Positions 24,001 to 32,494 of a stretch of DNA of 64,000 nt are shown in pieces. Below the pieces are notes generated by a model. That model ran no database searches. It worked only from the letters and a program-made list of their open reading frames with translations, and had not been told where the DNA came from. The position numbers and the translations under genes are program-made. The stretch's first letter is position 1. Each line of letters begins with the position of its first letter. The stretch comes from Isochrysis galbana (lineage: Eukaryota; Haptophyta; Isochrysidales; Isochrysidaceae), in contig CM030941.1 of assembly GCA_018136815.1 (NCBI GenBank), positions 991,582 through 1,055,581 of the forward strand, given 5' to 3'.

Positions 24001-25208
24001 GTAGTTTGAGTCCGGCTGAGCGCCATTGGACAGTTACTGAAATCGAACTTCTAGCAGCGCTAGAATCGATCCGAAATTGGAGACCTTATCTTTGGGGTCG
24101 CCACTTCACCCTCGTCGTAGACCATTCAGCTTTGCGCTGGCTTCACACGATGAAAGATCAAGTCACCGGTGGTCCAGCCTCGCGCCTCATGCGATGGGTC
24201 CTGAAGCTAGCCGAATATCGATTCGACGTCGTGCACAAACCTGGAGTCACTCACTGGGACGCCGACGGCTTATCCCGCCTAGTTGCTCTCGAGCCCGATC
24301 ACGATCCTCTCCATCTCGAGGAGAGTGACGTCCATTCTTTCGATTCTTCCGAAATTCACGACATAGTTGCCGCCGCGGTTACTTCATCCACCCTCACCGC
24401 TCGCCGCCAACAAGCAAACGATAGGCTCGCTCGTCAAGCATCGGAATCTTCGGAGTCGATTACCTCCTCGTATCTCGATGTGGGCGTGCCTCATGCCGAC
24501 GAATTGCGTCAAGCGCTCTCTACCGACGAGTTCGCTAGCTCGATCATTTCTGAACTCGAGTCGATCCTTCCGAAAGCTTCCCCTTCGATCGACTCTAGCT
24601 CGTCGTCGAAGAAAAGGTCCCGATTCCTGCTTCGCGATGGCCTACTCTACTACCGATCCTCAGAGGCGGAAGAGGCTCCTCTTCGTTTATACATTCCGGA
24701 GTCCCTTCGTGACACGTACCTCCGCGCCTACCATGACCACCTTGGTCACCCAGGTGCGACAAGGATGACTACCCTACTTCGTTCTCGAGTTTACTGGCCT
24801 GGCCTATCCGCCTCTGTATCGGAGTACGTTCGAGAGTGCCATGAATGCACTCTTGGCAAACCGTTACCGCGACCGCTCGCCCATCCATCCGGTCTTTCTA
24901 TCGGATCCTATCCTTTCGACGTCGTCTATTGCGATATTCTTTCGATGGCTCCCACCCACGATTTCGTATCCGGCCGCTCCGGTTTTGATAAGCTGATTGT
25001 TTTCGTTGATTCTCTCTCTCGTTGGATTGAAGCTGAGCCTTGCAACGGTAACCCCTCGTCCGAAAAAATGTCTGGACGTCTTCATGCGTCTCATCGTATC
25101 TCGTTATGGAGTCCCTCGCCAACTTCGAACCGACGCCGGCTCGAATCTTTGCTCTCGGTTAGTGGACCTAATTCTCAAAGCGACTGGCACGGACTTGAGC
25201 ACTACTGA
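18024..25208 (+). CDS. pol: Pol polyprotein: MTase-like, protease, RT, RNase H, integrase N-terminus
   Basis: 2394 aa counted from ATG 18024. Residues 1-730 are a Ser/Pro/Glu linker with repeated SESES motifs. Residues about 739-936 form the methyltransferase-like domain (listed separately). Protease: ADTGAG with Asp at residue 1277, later LLGNDFL. RT starts near 1655 (MESAGIIRKSNSSWASRVV), then KKDGSVRFCVDYRDVN, LPFGVQSGP and catalytic YLDDV at 1799. RNase H: KTDGASKLGIAGV, then ELLAALESI, then VVDHSALRWL. Integrase zinc-binding HDHLGHPG...CHECTLGK, then the first core Asp in VVYCDIL. The frame is lost at a run of six A (about 25062-25067), ending at 25208 with nonsense sequence; the true continuation is in the next frame. 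Confidence 0.88.
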   Translation: MLRPSTSTASNQYPKIPQVPDKPFHLHPPLSPASSPITPISPNADNSILVLDITHESSKPSQPSPPLYQLKPLNRYPTPLPKHQQSKTSRSAKIQPPQAQSNLQSLKSNFACPSHKTSPEYESESKSRSELPSSSYATARPSTSLSPVQSSPVSPVSIATTMEAQFSGSSPLSFESESKPVLSKPRSEPSESESESEFTMSPSPTTRSTAGLTELQPPTEPPTTTPSEGVFTFGPPRPESESFGISGHVQNPNHNRAPFHEPPRIESKHKLTPKPSTTATVSLSEPPFRVSPQPACHSSKLHAAEPIPSVSVPSPSPIAQDSASRARVIKPVTESEISAAPSQPVLATVPLLSSQASASSSPTVATPGGFTFGLAPSVPISKVSPVFSVQHDRNDESESEYNLTSPRSPRSTTGVPTPPHQPRAMEELAQPSPSPSQVAESSEFESESTVISAVHPPASPSQVLRRMLRIGEPLRSPPTPAAAAEPPPWPQPSPRPASTTATSLLSSAPTPPATDCNEVDAGPDSSSDVTMESDHNSLARRGTAASQTELLRPLSQPNRVSKPCPSRLSPVVSRPRRPSPQSDTPPLRVCSSIPSSEPVSTSSISESSFIRPTSPRPPVAAPKHCLPLDTTTTAIMRVAAINASAIQSFDSSQNNSDVGTRDDTPSPALHALASLRARASGSAVVLPRHLTEAAQELRRPRNGTLASPAAALPKHFDELCAELTKMNQRVQDGLTSGCHAPRVLVVGETSGVVSSMFLLAGADVATCDLYPSEIDYVPHFQGDALHVQNLGWDLVIAHPPCTYLSAVSSQWLSQEPGRRAALESAARVFKSMASATAPFVAVENPRMHAEARRLVGGLTPTQFVQPWEHGTGHQKATGLYLTKGLPPLQPTCVVDGRESAMANLSPSPHRGALRSRTYVGVAGAMAIHWMPVLLRHLSQQRDQTSTKKLSALELLACARCSLLDRPSLSSTEATAYEPWSALHRYERGRETSEVSSDPVVSRPATPESDNHEDQKETHDNHDNDTPLHASESTLHDPFSPWTAPPPARASSPRPTTPTTLRKRRQQWQSFGVNGDQKWSNVTLETADEIRAQALAGRSADEESDLAAAVRAPIEFVEAKGIRAEELASLVRRPKTEAQARLEKDWEKMSDHPRHPTDKRGLGHTSPKLSPCTATNEDDASRPSATIAAVGVPEETTTTLTTNSPEQPRCRPTPSPSDTIAHVTTHRPESVVDTLPSAYPRHCLYVRDLMVCRSGEATGKEGVILADSALTVNSTLADTGAGPSVVTTSLLSSLPNDACVERLPQAVVTPLHGPDGLPLIARGKARIVFSVGGFLFRHTFMVIEGNPMLLLGNDFLATHAASIQLASDSAEGSISLGAPSTVASLEVDGSPSPDAPPIFRVSTSPIAVVPVSMTCAQVCPTSANPITTDFFRGPQAAENDNQLVSEPLFSTADEFAAKAPASCGSEYLLYTHEPITIPAYHRATFHVRIPLALREHEDCAMLVDRLPTRETIDSSPLVIPQVERSNSDHTIAVTVVNTDPKPLHLPSFHPVASLQVRFKIHAGTYRRVGAVNSPDVIESLDEDQRKLEAAKIDPEGRLSMPQREQVRRLLARRIAAFAIDPTNPNHTHVMEVELPLNPGAEAHRHAPSRVGREGEKIIEDEVCKMESAGIIRKSNSSWASRVVLVTKKDGSVRFCVDYRDVNSKLRLEDSPLPLTVEAIDRLSSGQGNLDSLFLCTLDLASGFWGIPIKESDKHITAFTTHRGKYEFNYLPFGVQSGPSYMCRLMDAVLGGLAWETCMPYLDDVGAWSTGVGDSLQAREESSFQQMLHRLDLVLERLIWAGLTCKMSKCVFFATSAEYLGHVVSREGLRMDPKKVEAVSKIDPTQINSIEAVRSFLGLCSYYRRFIRRFAIRAAPLTALTRKGCDVPVESQTEACRQAIEDLKQAICEEPVLAPPRDDRPFLVKTDGASKLGIAGVLAQKDDEGRERVVAYYGRSLSPAERHWTVTEIELLAALESIRNWRPYLWGRHFTLVVDHSALRWLHTMKDQVTGGPASRLMRWVLKLAEYRFDVVHKPGVTHWDADGLSRLVALEPDHDPLHLEESDVHSFDSSEIHDIVAAAVTSSTLTARRQQANDRLARQASESSESITSSYLDVGVPHADELRQALSTDEFASSIISELESILPKASPSIDSSSSSKKRSRFLLRDGLLYYRSSEAEEAPLRLYIPESLRDTYLRAYHDHLGHPGATRMTTLLRSRVYWPGLSASVSEYVRECHECTLGKPLPRPLAHPSGLSIGSYPFDVVYCDILSMAPTHDFVSGRSGFDKLIVFVDSLSRWIEAEPCNGNPSSEKMSGRLHASHRISLWSPSPTSNRRRLESLLSVSGPNSQSDWHGLEHY
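20238..20832 (+). other. Cytosine-DNA-methyltransferase-like domain inside Pol
   Basis: About 198 residues. It begins with a Rossmann-type strand-loop (RVLVVGETSGVVSSMFLLAG) and the acidic strand TCDLYPSE, then DLVIAHPPCTYLS, which contains the PPC motif with its candidate catalytic Cys. Then come VENPRMHAEARRLVG, FVQPWEHGTGHQKATGLYL, KGLPPLQPT and RSRTYVGVAGAMAIHW. This order (SAM loop, PPC, ENP, QPW..GH..K, RS-T-GIA-AMA) is the one I know from phage and bacterial Dcm-like proteins that often show the PPCTYL motif. It is in frame with Pol and lies between the disordered linker and the protease. All expected motifs are present, so activity is possible; target sequence and function are unknown. 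Confidence 0.75.
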
Positions 25209-26136
25209 AGCCTATCGCCACGAAGGCGTAGGGCTAGTGGAAAGAGCTCAACAAACTCTCCTCACGATGACTCGAGTCTCCAATGAAGGCGGCGCCCATT
25301 GGGTCGACCACCTTCCGTTTCTTCTCATGTCTATGCGAGCGATCGCCGGTCGCGTCGTACCCAAGTCACCCGCGGCTATCTTATTTGGTCGGGAGCTTCG
25401 TCTTCCAGCTCAACTTGCTGACCCTGCTCCTGTTCTCGAGTTGCTTCCATCTCGGCCTCCGTCCGATGCCGTCACTTACGCCACCGAGCTCAATAAGAAG
25501 CTTCTCGAGTCGTGGCGTTCCGCCCTCGAAAGTACTTAAGAAGCCCAACGCGAATCGATGCGCTCCGCCTCTCAAAAGTCTAAACTCGGTGTCACCTTCA
25601 AACCAGGAGACAGAGTTTGTCGTCGAATCCCTGGCCACGCCAACAAACTTCAATATCTCTACTCCGGTCCCTACCGAGTAGAAGAAGCCATCTCGGCCAC
25701 TCGCTACCGTCTACGCGATCTCGAAAATCGTCAAGTCAAGGATGAAGTTCACATTTCCAATCTTCGTCCGTACTTCACCGTCACCGATTCGTCTCCGCTC
25801 GCTGAAGATGAGTACTTGGTCGAAGAGTTACTCGATCGCAAGGGCGATGGAGTTTCATTCAAGTATCTCGTCAAATGGCGCGGCTATCCTCGTTCTGAAG
25901 CTACTTGGGAGTCTCGAATTGAGTTGCTTCGGCGTTGTGCTGATCTAGTTGAGTCGTACGACACCACTTTCGACCGCCGTCCGGTTCAACCCCAAGCTCA
26001 CTCCGCTGTAGACTCCTCTTCAAGTCCAAGCTCAAGTTCCCAATCCAATCAAGTTATTCCACGTCGAATTCAAGAGACAAGTCGTACTCCTCCTGATCTG
26101 CCTTCGAGTCGTACTCGTTCTCGTTCACAATCGTAG
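25062..26136 (+). pseudogene. Pol C-terminus in shifted frame: integrase core, chromodomain
   Basis: After a one-base frame change in the A6 run at 25062-25067 the integrase continues: RTDAGSN supplies the second Asp and GLVERAQQTL the Glu, with 35 residues between them (DD35E). A TAA at 25537-25539 then interrupts the same frame. Beyond it lie the GPY/F-type module (FKPGDRVCRR, YSGPYRVEEA, HISNLRPYF) and a chromodomain (YLVEELLDRK, FKYLVKWRGYPRSEATWE). Chromodomains steer integration of chromoviruses towards modified histones. Only these two lesions separate the element from an intact Pol; the A-run lesion could be an assembly error. Confidence 0.85.
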
Positions 26137-26379
26137 CGCTAAGTCGACCGGAAGTGGATGATTAGCGTCGCGTCAGCGCCTGACCCAGCGCAACTGCCCG
26201 AGCAAAACTCCTGTAAAAGGGAGAACGTGGTAGGACGTGACGTACGAAATCGGGGGCCGCCGCGCTAAGCTGCCGATTTTGTGCTCGCTTTGGATCCATG
26301 GGTTAATCCTCCTCCTCTAGGTCTCTCGTCTCGTATGGTTAAATGAACTCTCTTGGCTCGACATCGGGAGACGTCTCGA

Positions 26380-26393
26380 TTTAAGTCGGGGGG
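26380..26393 (+). promoter_or_regulatory. Polypurine tract of the retrotransposon
   Basis: AAGTCGGGGGG immediately precedes the TGTTGTATTCC start of the 3' LTR, the expected position of the plus-strand primer. Confidence 0.55.
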
Positions 26394-26660
26394 TGTTGTA
26401 TTCCTGCCCATCTGAAGGCTGTAGGCATGAATATTCGTGTAAGGTACGCGCTCACAATTACAATTGAACAGTTCCCCGTGTTGCCACTGACGCACAAGAC
26501 ACACAGATTCGGATTCCCCATGGTCTCAAGTCCAGGTTTGCAGGTTTTGGTCTCGAAATTTGCGATTCGAATTTTGTTTTTGCTGTTACTATAATTGTTG
26601 GCTCGTTTAAGGCAATAAACCGGCATGACTTCGACTTCTCGTTCTGCAGTCGCTCTGCGA

Positions 26661-26694
<34 letters not shown>

Positions 26695-27440
26695 CCGCCT
26701 CTCCTCGGCCGACGGCAAGAAGATTCGTCCAAAACATTCTCCGGTCCCAAGATATCTCGTGGGGGGTCTCTCCGCTCTCCGCGCTCCGCGAGGGAAAGGA
26801 CGCGATCTCGCTCCGAGATCGGCCTCGCGCCCTCCCACGCTGCCCCGCCGTGCCCTCGGTCCCTCGCCCCCCCCGCGGCAGGTTCTTTCCCTCGGCGTGC
26901 CGTCCGTCGCCTCCGGCCGTTATATTAATCCCCCCCCCCGCGCGAGGTTCTCTTCTCCCCCGCGCGCGGTTCGTTTCCTCCGGCCGTCGTTGTTCCCCCC
27001 CTCGCTTCGATTCCTCTCGCGGTTCCTTCGATGATTGCCTCCATCTCGTCCGTTCTTCTTCGCGATCCTCGCGGAGGGGGCACCGACGTTTAATGTTAGT
27101 TTCGTCGCGGTTTCGATGAAAGAAAGGAAGAACGAATGGCACGCGCCTCGCGTCTCGCGTCTTGTTTCGTCGCCCCTTGCTCGTTGCTTGTCTAGAAGGT
27201 CTCTCCGCACATCGCCTTCTTCCCCCGGCGCGATTTTGGATCTCTCCTCGACCCTCCGCGTTGGCTTCAGCGGACGAGTTCCACTTTAACGATAGTTCGA
27301 ACCCTTCGGTGGCGTAGTTATGCGCTCTCTTTCCGTATATCTTCGCGCATGACGAGCGATCGCGACTTCAGCCTTCGCCGCGCGGGGAGGGGTTTGTTTA
27401 TCGTATGATTCCGGAGTGTTTACGTTAGTTTTCTGAGCCC
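26394..27440 (+). repeat. 3' LTR (complete U3)
   Basis: It starts TGTTGTATTCCTGCCC after the polypurine tract. The first 208 bp (26394-26601) are AT-richer U3 sequence absent from the 5' copy. From 26602 it matches the 5' copy. The right boundary is not certain (about 27440-27490). It is followed directly by the leader and gag start of a second, truncated unit. Confidence 0.7.
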
Positions 27441-27679
27441 AAGGACTTTGGTTTTTGGTTTCTTGTGAGTGATTTTTGTAGCAACTTCGTCGAGTCCCAC
27501 CGTGTTCCCAAGCGAGTCCCCCCGAGTTCCCGAGTCTATACCCCGAGTCAACGAGTCAATACAAGTCAAGCACGCGCCTGAGCCACCCCCAGTCGCCTGC
27601 CACCACCTCCCACAAGCCTCCTTCCGCACTTCCGCGCCCACCGTGCTCCGTGCGTGCGTCGTGCGTCGTGCGTCGATCA

Positions 27680-27801
27680 CCATGCCCGTAGTCAACCCCG
27701 AGGAAAGCTCCATGAGCTCCCCACAAGAACCGCGTTCCGCGCTAGCTGCCGGCGCGCCCTCGCAGGCAATCTCCAAGAGTGAGATCAGCCTTGCTCTGAC
27801 A
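27680..27801 (+). pseudogene. Truncated second gag start
   Basis: ATG at 27682 repeats the first 44 Gag codons (MPVVNPEESSM to SLALT) and then changes abruptly at GCTCTGACA into CCTCC-rich repeat DNA. A more diverged copy of the same segment breaks at the same base at 46161 on the minus strand. Confidence 0.8.
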
Positions 27802-28440
27802 CGCCTCCGCCGTCTCCGCCGCCGTCTCCTCCCCCACCGTCTCCGCCCCCGCCCTCTCATCCGCCGCCACCGTCTCCGCCTCCGCCGTCTCCTACTCCAC
27901 CATCTCCTCCTCCACCATCTCCGCCACCCCCCTCGCCTCCACCCCCTCCGTCTGCACCTCCGCCAATGCAACCGCCCTCGCCGCCATCTCCTTATTATCC
28001 GCCGCCTCCCTTGTTCCCGCCACCCCCGTCGAGGCCACCCCCGTCTACGCCACCCTCCTCGCCCCCTCCTCCACCGTCTCCGCCCCCCCCCTCGCCCCCT
28101 CCTCTTCCGTCTCCACCTCCGCCCACGCAGCCGCCCTCGCCGCCACCGCCTTCTCCTCCCCCGTCTTCGCCGCCTCCCTCGTCCCCGCCTTCTCCGTCTC
28201 CGCCTCCACCCATGACGCCGCCTTCGCCGCCACCGTCTCCTCCCCCCCGTCTCCGCCCCCGCCCTCTCATCCGCCGCCACCGCCCTCGCCTCCTCCTCCA
28301 CGGTCTCCGCCACCGCCCTCGCCTCCTCCTCTTCCGTCTCCACCTCCGCCCACGCAGCCGCCCTCGCCGCCACCGCCTTCTCCTCCCCCGTCTTCGCCGC
28401 CTCCCTCGTCCCCGCCTTCTCCGTCTCCGCCTCCAGGTGG
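27801..28440. repeat. CCT/CCG proline-codon minisatellite
   Basis: About 640 bp of imperfect CCTCC, CCGCC and GTCTCC words. In some frames it reads PPSPPPP. It contains a higher-order duplication of about 115 bp with a 227-bp period (about 28100-28210 and 28327-28437). It follows the truncated gag start in the same frame, but all frames are long because of base composition, so expression is unproven. Confidence 0.8.
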
Positions 28441-29537
28441 ATGGACGTTTGATGTCACGCGCAGCATGCGGCGCGCAGTGCGCAGTGCGCGGCGCTTGAA
28501 AGCTCAAGTCACTGGAGCTCGACTCGGTTGTTGCACACTCTGTTGGCGGCGCGTCGCGTGCAGCCGAGGACGCTGCGGCTTGGAGGGGTGCGCCGTGTCG
28601 CGCAAGGGTCATGCACGCGGCGCATTGGCGTCGTGCGCGCCCCCGCCTCGTCAAGCCACTGGAGCCCGCTCATCGAGCTCAAGGCCACTGAAGCTCGCCA
28701 CCTCGCGTTCGACCAGAGTGCGCCCGACAGTTGACTGGTAATTGTAACAATAGACCAAAAAGAAAACAAATAACCTTGCAATAATAATATTGGGCCTTGT
28801 AATTGTACAGACTGAAAAGAAAACAAATAACCTGGCCCTCTTTTGACGGAACGCGACTTTGGCCTCCAGGAGCCTCCAGGTGCCGCCAGAGGGCAGCTGG
28901 AGGCCTGCCGCAAGCGCGCCATCGCGCGTGCCGCAGGAGAGGGGAGAGAGAGCGCGGAGAAGGGGGTGGGCGGAGCGAGAGCTCCGCCCACCGAAAAATT
29001 GGCAAGTCCCGCTCCTGTTTACAGGATACGTCGGGACAGAGTCGGCCGCCCACTCGGAGACACAGGAGGAAGGGGGGGAAAGATCTCCGGGGGGAGGCGC
29101 GGGCCACCGGACCATATCTAAGCCCTTCAACCCAATCCCCCTAGTAGTGCACGGGGGGAGCCGCCTGATGGCGGGGGGAGAAGGGCCGGGGGAGTGGGGG
29201 TGTAGAAAGTATGCTACGTACTACGTGTAGTAGCGGTAGTGGTTCCATTCGCCGCGAGTGCGGTAAGAATATTAAAAGGTTTTTTTGCTCACTAATTCCT
29301 TGTTGGCTGTGAGCCTTGTGATTTCTTTTTTGTAGCTAAGCCTAACCCCATGAAGGGGGCCGGCTGGCCTTGACATGGAGTTTGTAAGTGATTTCTGCTC
29401 TAGAAATTCACCACCATGTTGGCACCCGAGATACTAGGGGAAAGGGAATGGCAAGTCGCCTCGGCCCACTACCACATTTCATTGATAGCGCAGTAAATTG
29501 ACGAATAAAGTGAGAGTGGGGGTACACTCCACGCAGC
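28441..29537. other. Repeat-rich intergenic region
   Basis: It contains a GCGC-rich segment (28460-28640), one copy of the GACGGAACGCGAC repeat (28831-28857) preceded by an A-rich stretch with two AAAAGAAAACAAATAACC words, and a G-rich arm (29040-29215) that is inverted relative to 8436-8575. 29216-29537 is the 3' flank of the DUF2358 gene. No protein gene is seen. Confidence 0.5.
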
Positions 29538-30305
29538 TTACGTATCTGGATCGTTGCGTGGAGCCGTGCGTCCTTGCTTGAGTCCATTGGGAGGGCCGGG
29601 CCGCAACAATTGGCGCACACCTTCTCTAGCACTTACGTCCCACGATTCAATATGCCGCACAATAAGCTTTGTTTCCGAGTCGAATACGTGCTCCACGCCC
29701 CAAGGCCATGCAAGCACCGGTTTCCAGGGCAGCCCCAGCTGTAGTTTCACCAGCAACTTGGTTCGATAGGTTGCTGGTGTGCCCCTTGACTCATCCTGGG
29801 GCTGAACCGAACTTTCGAGCATTCTTGTTGATGAGTCTATAATGAAGCCTCCAGCCAGGTTTGCGAGATTGTCGACGAAGCGCTGTCGGCCTTTGAATGA
29901 GACGAACGGGTCAGAAAATTCGCAATGCTCATCGTAAAGTTCCTCGTCAATGATGCCTGTCAAGAAGTATGGCCGAGGATCTTGCTCAGATCCTGCATAG
30001 TCAGCATCGAGCCGCTTGATGGCTTCGTCGATGGTTCGTGGTGCTCCAGGCCTCGAGGGGGGCGGCTCAGGCGAGGAGCTGCGCAGCAGAGCAGCAGCCT
30101 TCCCAAACATTTCTGTCGCGAACCAGACACTCTTGTTCACGATGGACGTCTCGGGAGGAGGGGGAGAGGAGGGCGGACGCTCAGATCCACCGAGTCTGAC
30201 GCACCCCACACGGCGATGAACCACCCGCGAGCCGAGCATGGGCAGTCGAAGCGCGCTCGTCGCGACGAGTGAGCCAACAAGGAGAAGCACTCTCAATGGC
30301 CTCAT
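29538..30305 (-). CDS. DUF2358-family protein, plastid-targeted
   Basis: 255 aa, intronless, ATG at 30305. The N-terminus is a hydrophobic signal (LRVLLLVGSLVATSALRL) followed by a basic, Ser/Pro-rich transit-like stretch to about residue 75, fitting two-step import into a secondary plastid. The body shows the hallmarks of the family: IDEAIKRLDADYAG, YFLTGIIDEELYDEHCEFSDPFVSFKGRQRF near the start and LPWKPVLAWPWGVEHVFD, then IVRHIESWDVS near the end. The fold is expected to be NTF2/SnoaL-like; the family is conserved in cyanobacteria, algae and plants without a proven role. An upstream in-frame extension exists but has no better start. Confidence 0.85.
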   Translation of the reverse strand: MRPLRVLLLVGSLVATSALRLPMLGSRVVHRRVGCVRLGGSERPPSSPPPPETSIVNKSVWFATEMFGKAAALLRSSSPEPPPSRPGAPRTIDEAIKRLDADYAGSEQDPRPYFLTGIIDEELYDEHCEFSDPFVSFKGRQRFVDNLANLAGGFIIDSSTRMLESSVQPQDESRGTPATYRTKLLVKLQLGLPWKPVLAWPWGVEHVFDSETKLIVRHIESWDVSAREGVRQLLRPGPPNGLKQGRTAPRNDPDT

Positions 30306-30676
30306 CGCCCCCATCACCTGCACAGGCCAGCGACTACCACCACTCACTGTGGCTGCTCCTTCCCGATTCCTGGCTCTCGCCCAAGCAGCTGGATCGGGAG
30401 CGAGCGCGGGCTGGGAGCCCCCCGCCCCCCTTTCGGCATCTCTTGGCTCTCGTTATTTCGTTATTTTTCTAGAGGTTAGACCTAGATAGAGCATAGAACA
30501 TAGAACTTCTCATCGAGCAACGTTGTCCGTAATGTGTGTTATAAAAATGGACTAAGAGGTGCTAGGGGGCTTAAAGAGGCATTGGGGGCATGGCCCATAG
30601 ATCTGACGGATCGAGCATGACCACGGGCCCGATATGCGATGATTCGGGAGGGAGACGATCGGCGGAACCTACATGG

Positions 30677-30845
30677 CATATACACAAGACGGCCCCGAGT
30701 ATACACATTATACGCTGTGTATACAGCCTTAGGCTGTATACACAGTGTATACACAGCTATATACACATACTATATAATATATTAGTAGCAGTATATATAT
30801 AGTGTGTATACATATATATACTACTATATTATATATAATATATGT
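30677..30845. repeat. Palindromic TIR/subterminal region of a hAT-like element
   Basis: Starts with CCTACATGG, similar to the terminal repeats of the MITEs at 37600 and 51790, and continues with many GTATAC words on both strands, including a perfect 14-bp inverted repeat CTGTGTATACAGCC / GGCTGTATACACAG with a 3-nt loop. It ends in an AT-only stretch (30770-30845) and runs directly into a hAT transposase tail. No matching right terminus was found. Confidence 0.5.
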
Positions 30846-31075
30846 ATGCTCAGCCCGCTGCAGCATCGGCAGCAGAACGAAATTGGTCCGTGTATGGACA
30901 AATTAAGACAGCTGCCCGGTCGAGATTATCGCACATGACCGCAGACAAATTGGTTTTTGTCACGAATCACTCGGCTTGCAGCCGCGCATGTGTCGAACAC
31001 GCGATGACTACTGGCTCGTGGGCAGAGGGCCGTTCGATCGAGCCGGCAGCTGACGCGGCCGTGAAGGAGTCGTAG
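30842..31075 (+). pseudogene. hAT transposase C-terminal dimerisation fragment
   Basis: Reads AAASAAERNWSVYGQI, then ARSRLSHMTADKLVFVTNHSA, the ERNWS-type hAT dimerisation signature (a different subgroup from the 8.6-kb copy, which has SASCERE). Only about 60 residues remain, fused to the palindromic terminal region, as expected for an internally deleted element. The downstream end is cut by the minus-strand retroelement. Confidence 0.65.
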
Positions 31076-31373
31076 GTGGTTGCTTGCGGGAATATGTCTG
31101 AGAGGTCATAGTAGAAGTCGGGTCTGACAGCTTCTACCATCGAGTGCGAGGGACGAGAAGAGAGACGGAGGTTCGGAGGCTCACAACGCGCGGCGTTGGA
31201 GGGTAGGGCCGAGGCTAGCTAGCGAGCTAGAGGAAGAGAGAGAAGGAGAACGAGAGCTTCTTAGGTCCAAGGTAGACACGAGAGACTACAACGCAGGGAC
31301 TCAAAAAGGACCCCTCGTGACACAGACACACACGAACTAAACCAAACAGGGCGAAAACTAACCACACTCAGGG

Positions 31374-32440
31374 CGGACTGTCAAGCGTCGGCACCAAGGC
31401 CCTGGTGCCTTCACGTAGGATGCGTAGGTCGCGCACATATAGGCTGTGGCGAGGTGTCGTGAACTTGGGGGTGTCGATGACGTCCCGGTGGGCGTAGGCC
31501 AATGACCCGTCGGAATCCAATGAGGGGGCCAACCAGGGTCCAGGACTGACCGCTGCGACGGACCGAGGTGGTTGTGGATTACTACGTCGGTAGCCGAGTC
31601 CTCTACGGTCGTTCGGATGACGCGGTGGTTGATCCCACAGCTTTGCAAGCCCTAGGTGAGCTTCTGTCCGTGGGAAAGACGGCGGATTTGGCTGTGGGGC
31701 GGAAGTCTTGCGGTAATTTGCCATTTCCGACAAAGCGGATTGAGCGGACGGAGTGGCTGCGGACGGCGAGGAGGCGGAAGTGGCGGTGTCCGCCGTACAT
31801 GTCTCTGAGTGGCGTAAAACTTCTGCACCCCCACTCCATCGACGCCGAATCTCGCGAGTAGCCTGGGACGTTGGAGGCGTAAGTCTCGTCGGCACGGCAC
31901 AGCAGCAGATCACAGGCCAGGAGGGGATTGACTGCGAGGGCGGTGTCCTCTATGATCTCGTCGAGGAGGGCGGAGAACCTCGCATTGCCCGTGTCAGGCC
32001 CGGAGGCGGCGGCCAGGAGGTTGGCGAAAATGCCCCGGGTGTCGCAGCCGACAGAGAGCGCCCTCTCGAGGTTCATGGAGAACTTGAGGCGGTAGCTACC
32101 CCAGGCTGCGGCCGCGGTCTCCGTCGAGTCGGACTTGAGGTCTTTGGGGAATTTGAGGCCGCACAGCTGCTCGGTAATGCGGGCCTGGTAGTTGGGGTTA
32201 TACTTGGACTTGGACCGGGATTCGAGCCACCTAGGGATATAAGTGGCGGTGAAGAAGACGCGGCAGTGCCACTCTTGGCCGGATCGAGAGACCGGACTTT
32301 GGAGAACTTGGTGGATATGCTCGAAGTGCGGCGAGTCTCGGTAGAGCGAGGCGACTTGAAAGGCCTCGTAGCCTAGGAGGTTCATCCACTCGGCGTTGAT
32401 GATGTCACGCTCGCCGTCCGGGGCGTACCCTGGGTCGGGT
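31374..32440 (-). pseudogene. Internally deleted relative of the chromovirus (gag joined to pre-protease linker)
   Basis: Reading leftwards from 32440: a capsid segment (YEAFQVASLYRDSPHFEHIH, then LERALSVGCDTRGIFANLLAAA, then VPGYSRDSASMEW) parallels the Gag at 15168. After a frame change it continues as PRHPNDRRGLGYR and PRHSLYVRDLRILREG, which parallel the Pol linker just before the protease. Everything between, including the methyltransferase-like region, is missing. It ends at a stop near 31374. It belongs to a diverged subfamily with its own LTR (32495-33050). Confidence 0.7.
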
Positions 32441-32494
32441 GCGGGAGCGAGAGAGTGCGATATGAAGAAGAAGAAAGGATTTCCTGGGTGAGTT

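Larger units (their letters stand above)
14089..27801 (+). mobile_element. Ty3/gypsy chromovirus-type LTR retrotransposon with methyltransferase-like domain
   Basis: From left to right: truncated 5' LTR and leader, gag (15168-17936), UAG, pol (to 26136), polypurine tract (near 26385), full 3' LTR (from 26394), then a second copy of the leader and first 44 codons of gag that stops abruptly at 27801. 14089-15287 and 26602-27801 are nearly identical over about 1.2 kb, differing mainly in a TC microsatellite, so the arrangement is recent. Domain order PR-RT-RH-IN-chromodomain places it with chromoviruses. The coding region (about 11 kb) is unusually long for Ty3/gypsy because of long Ser/Pro linkers and the extra domain. 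Confidence 0.9.
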
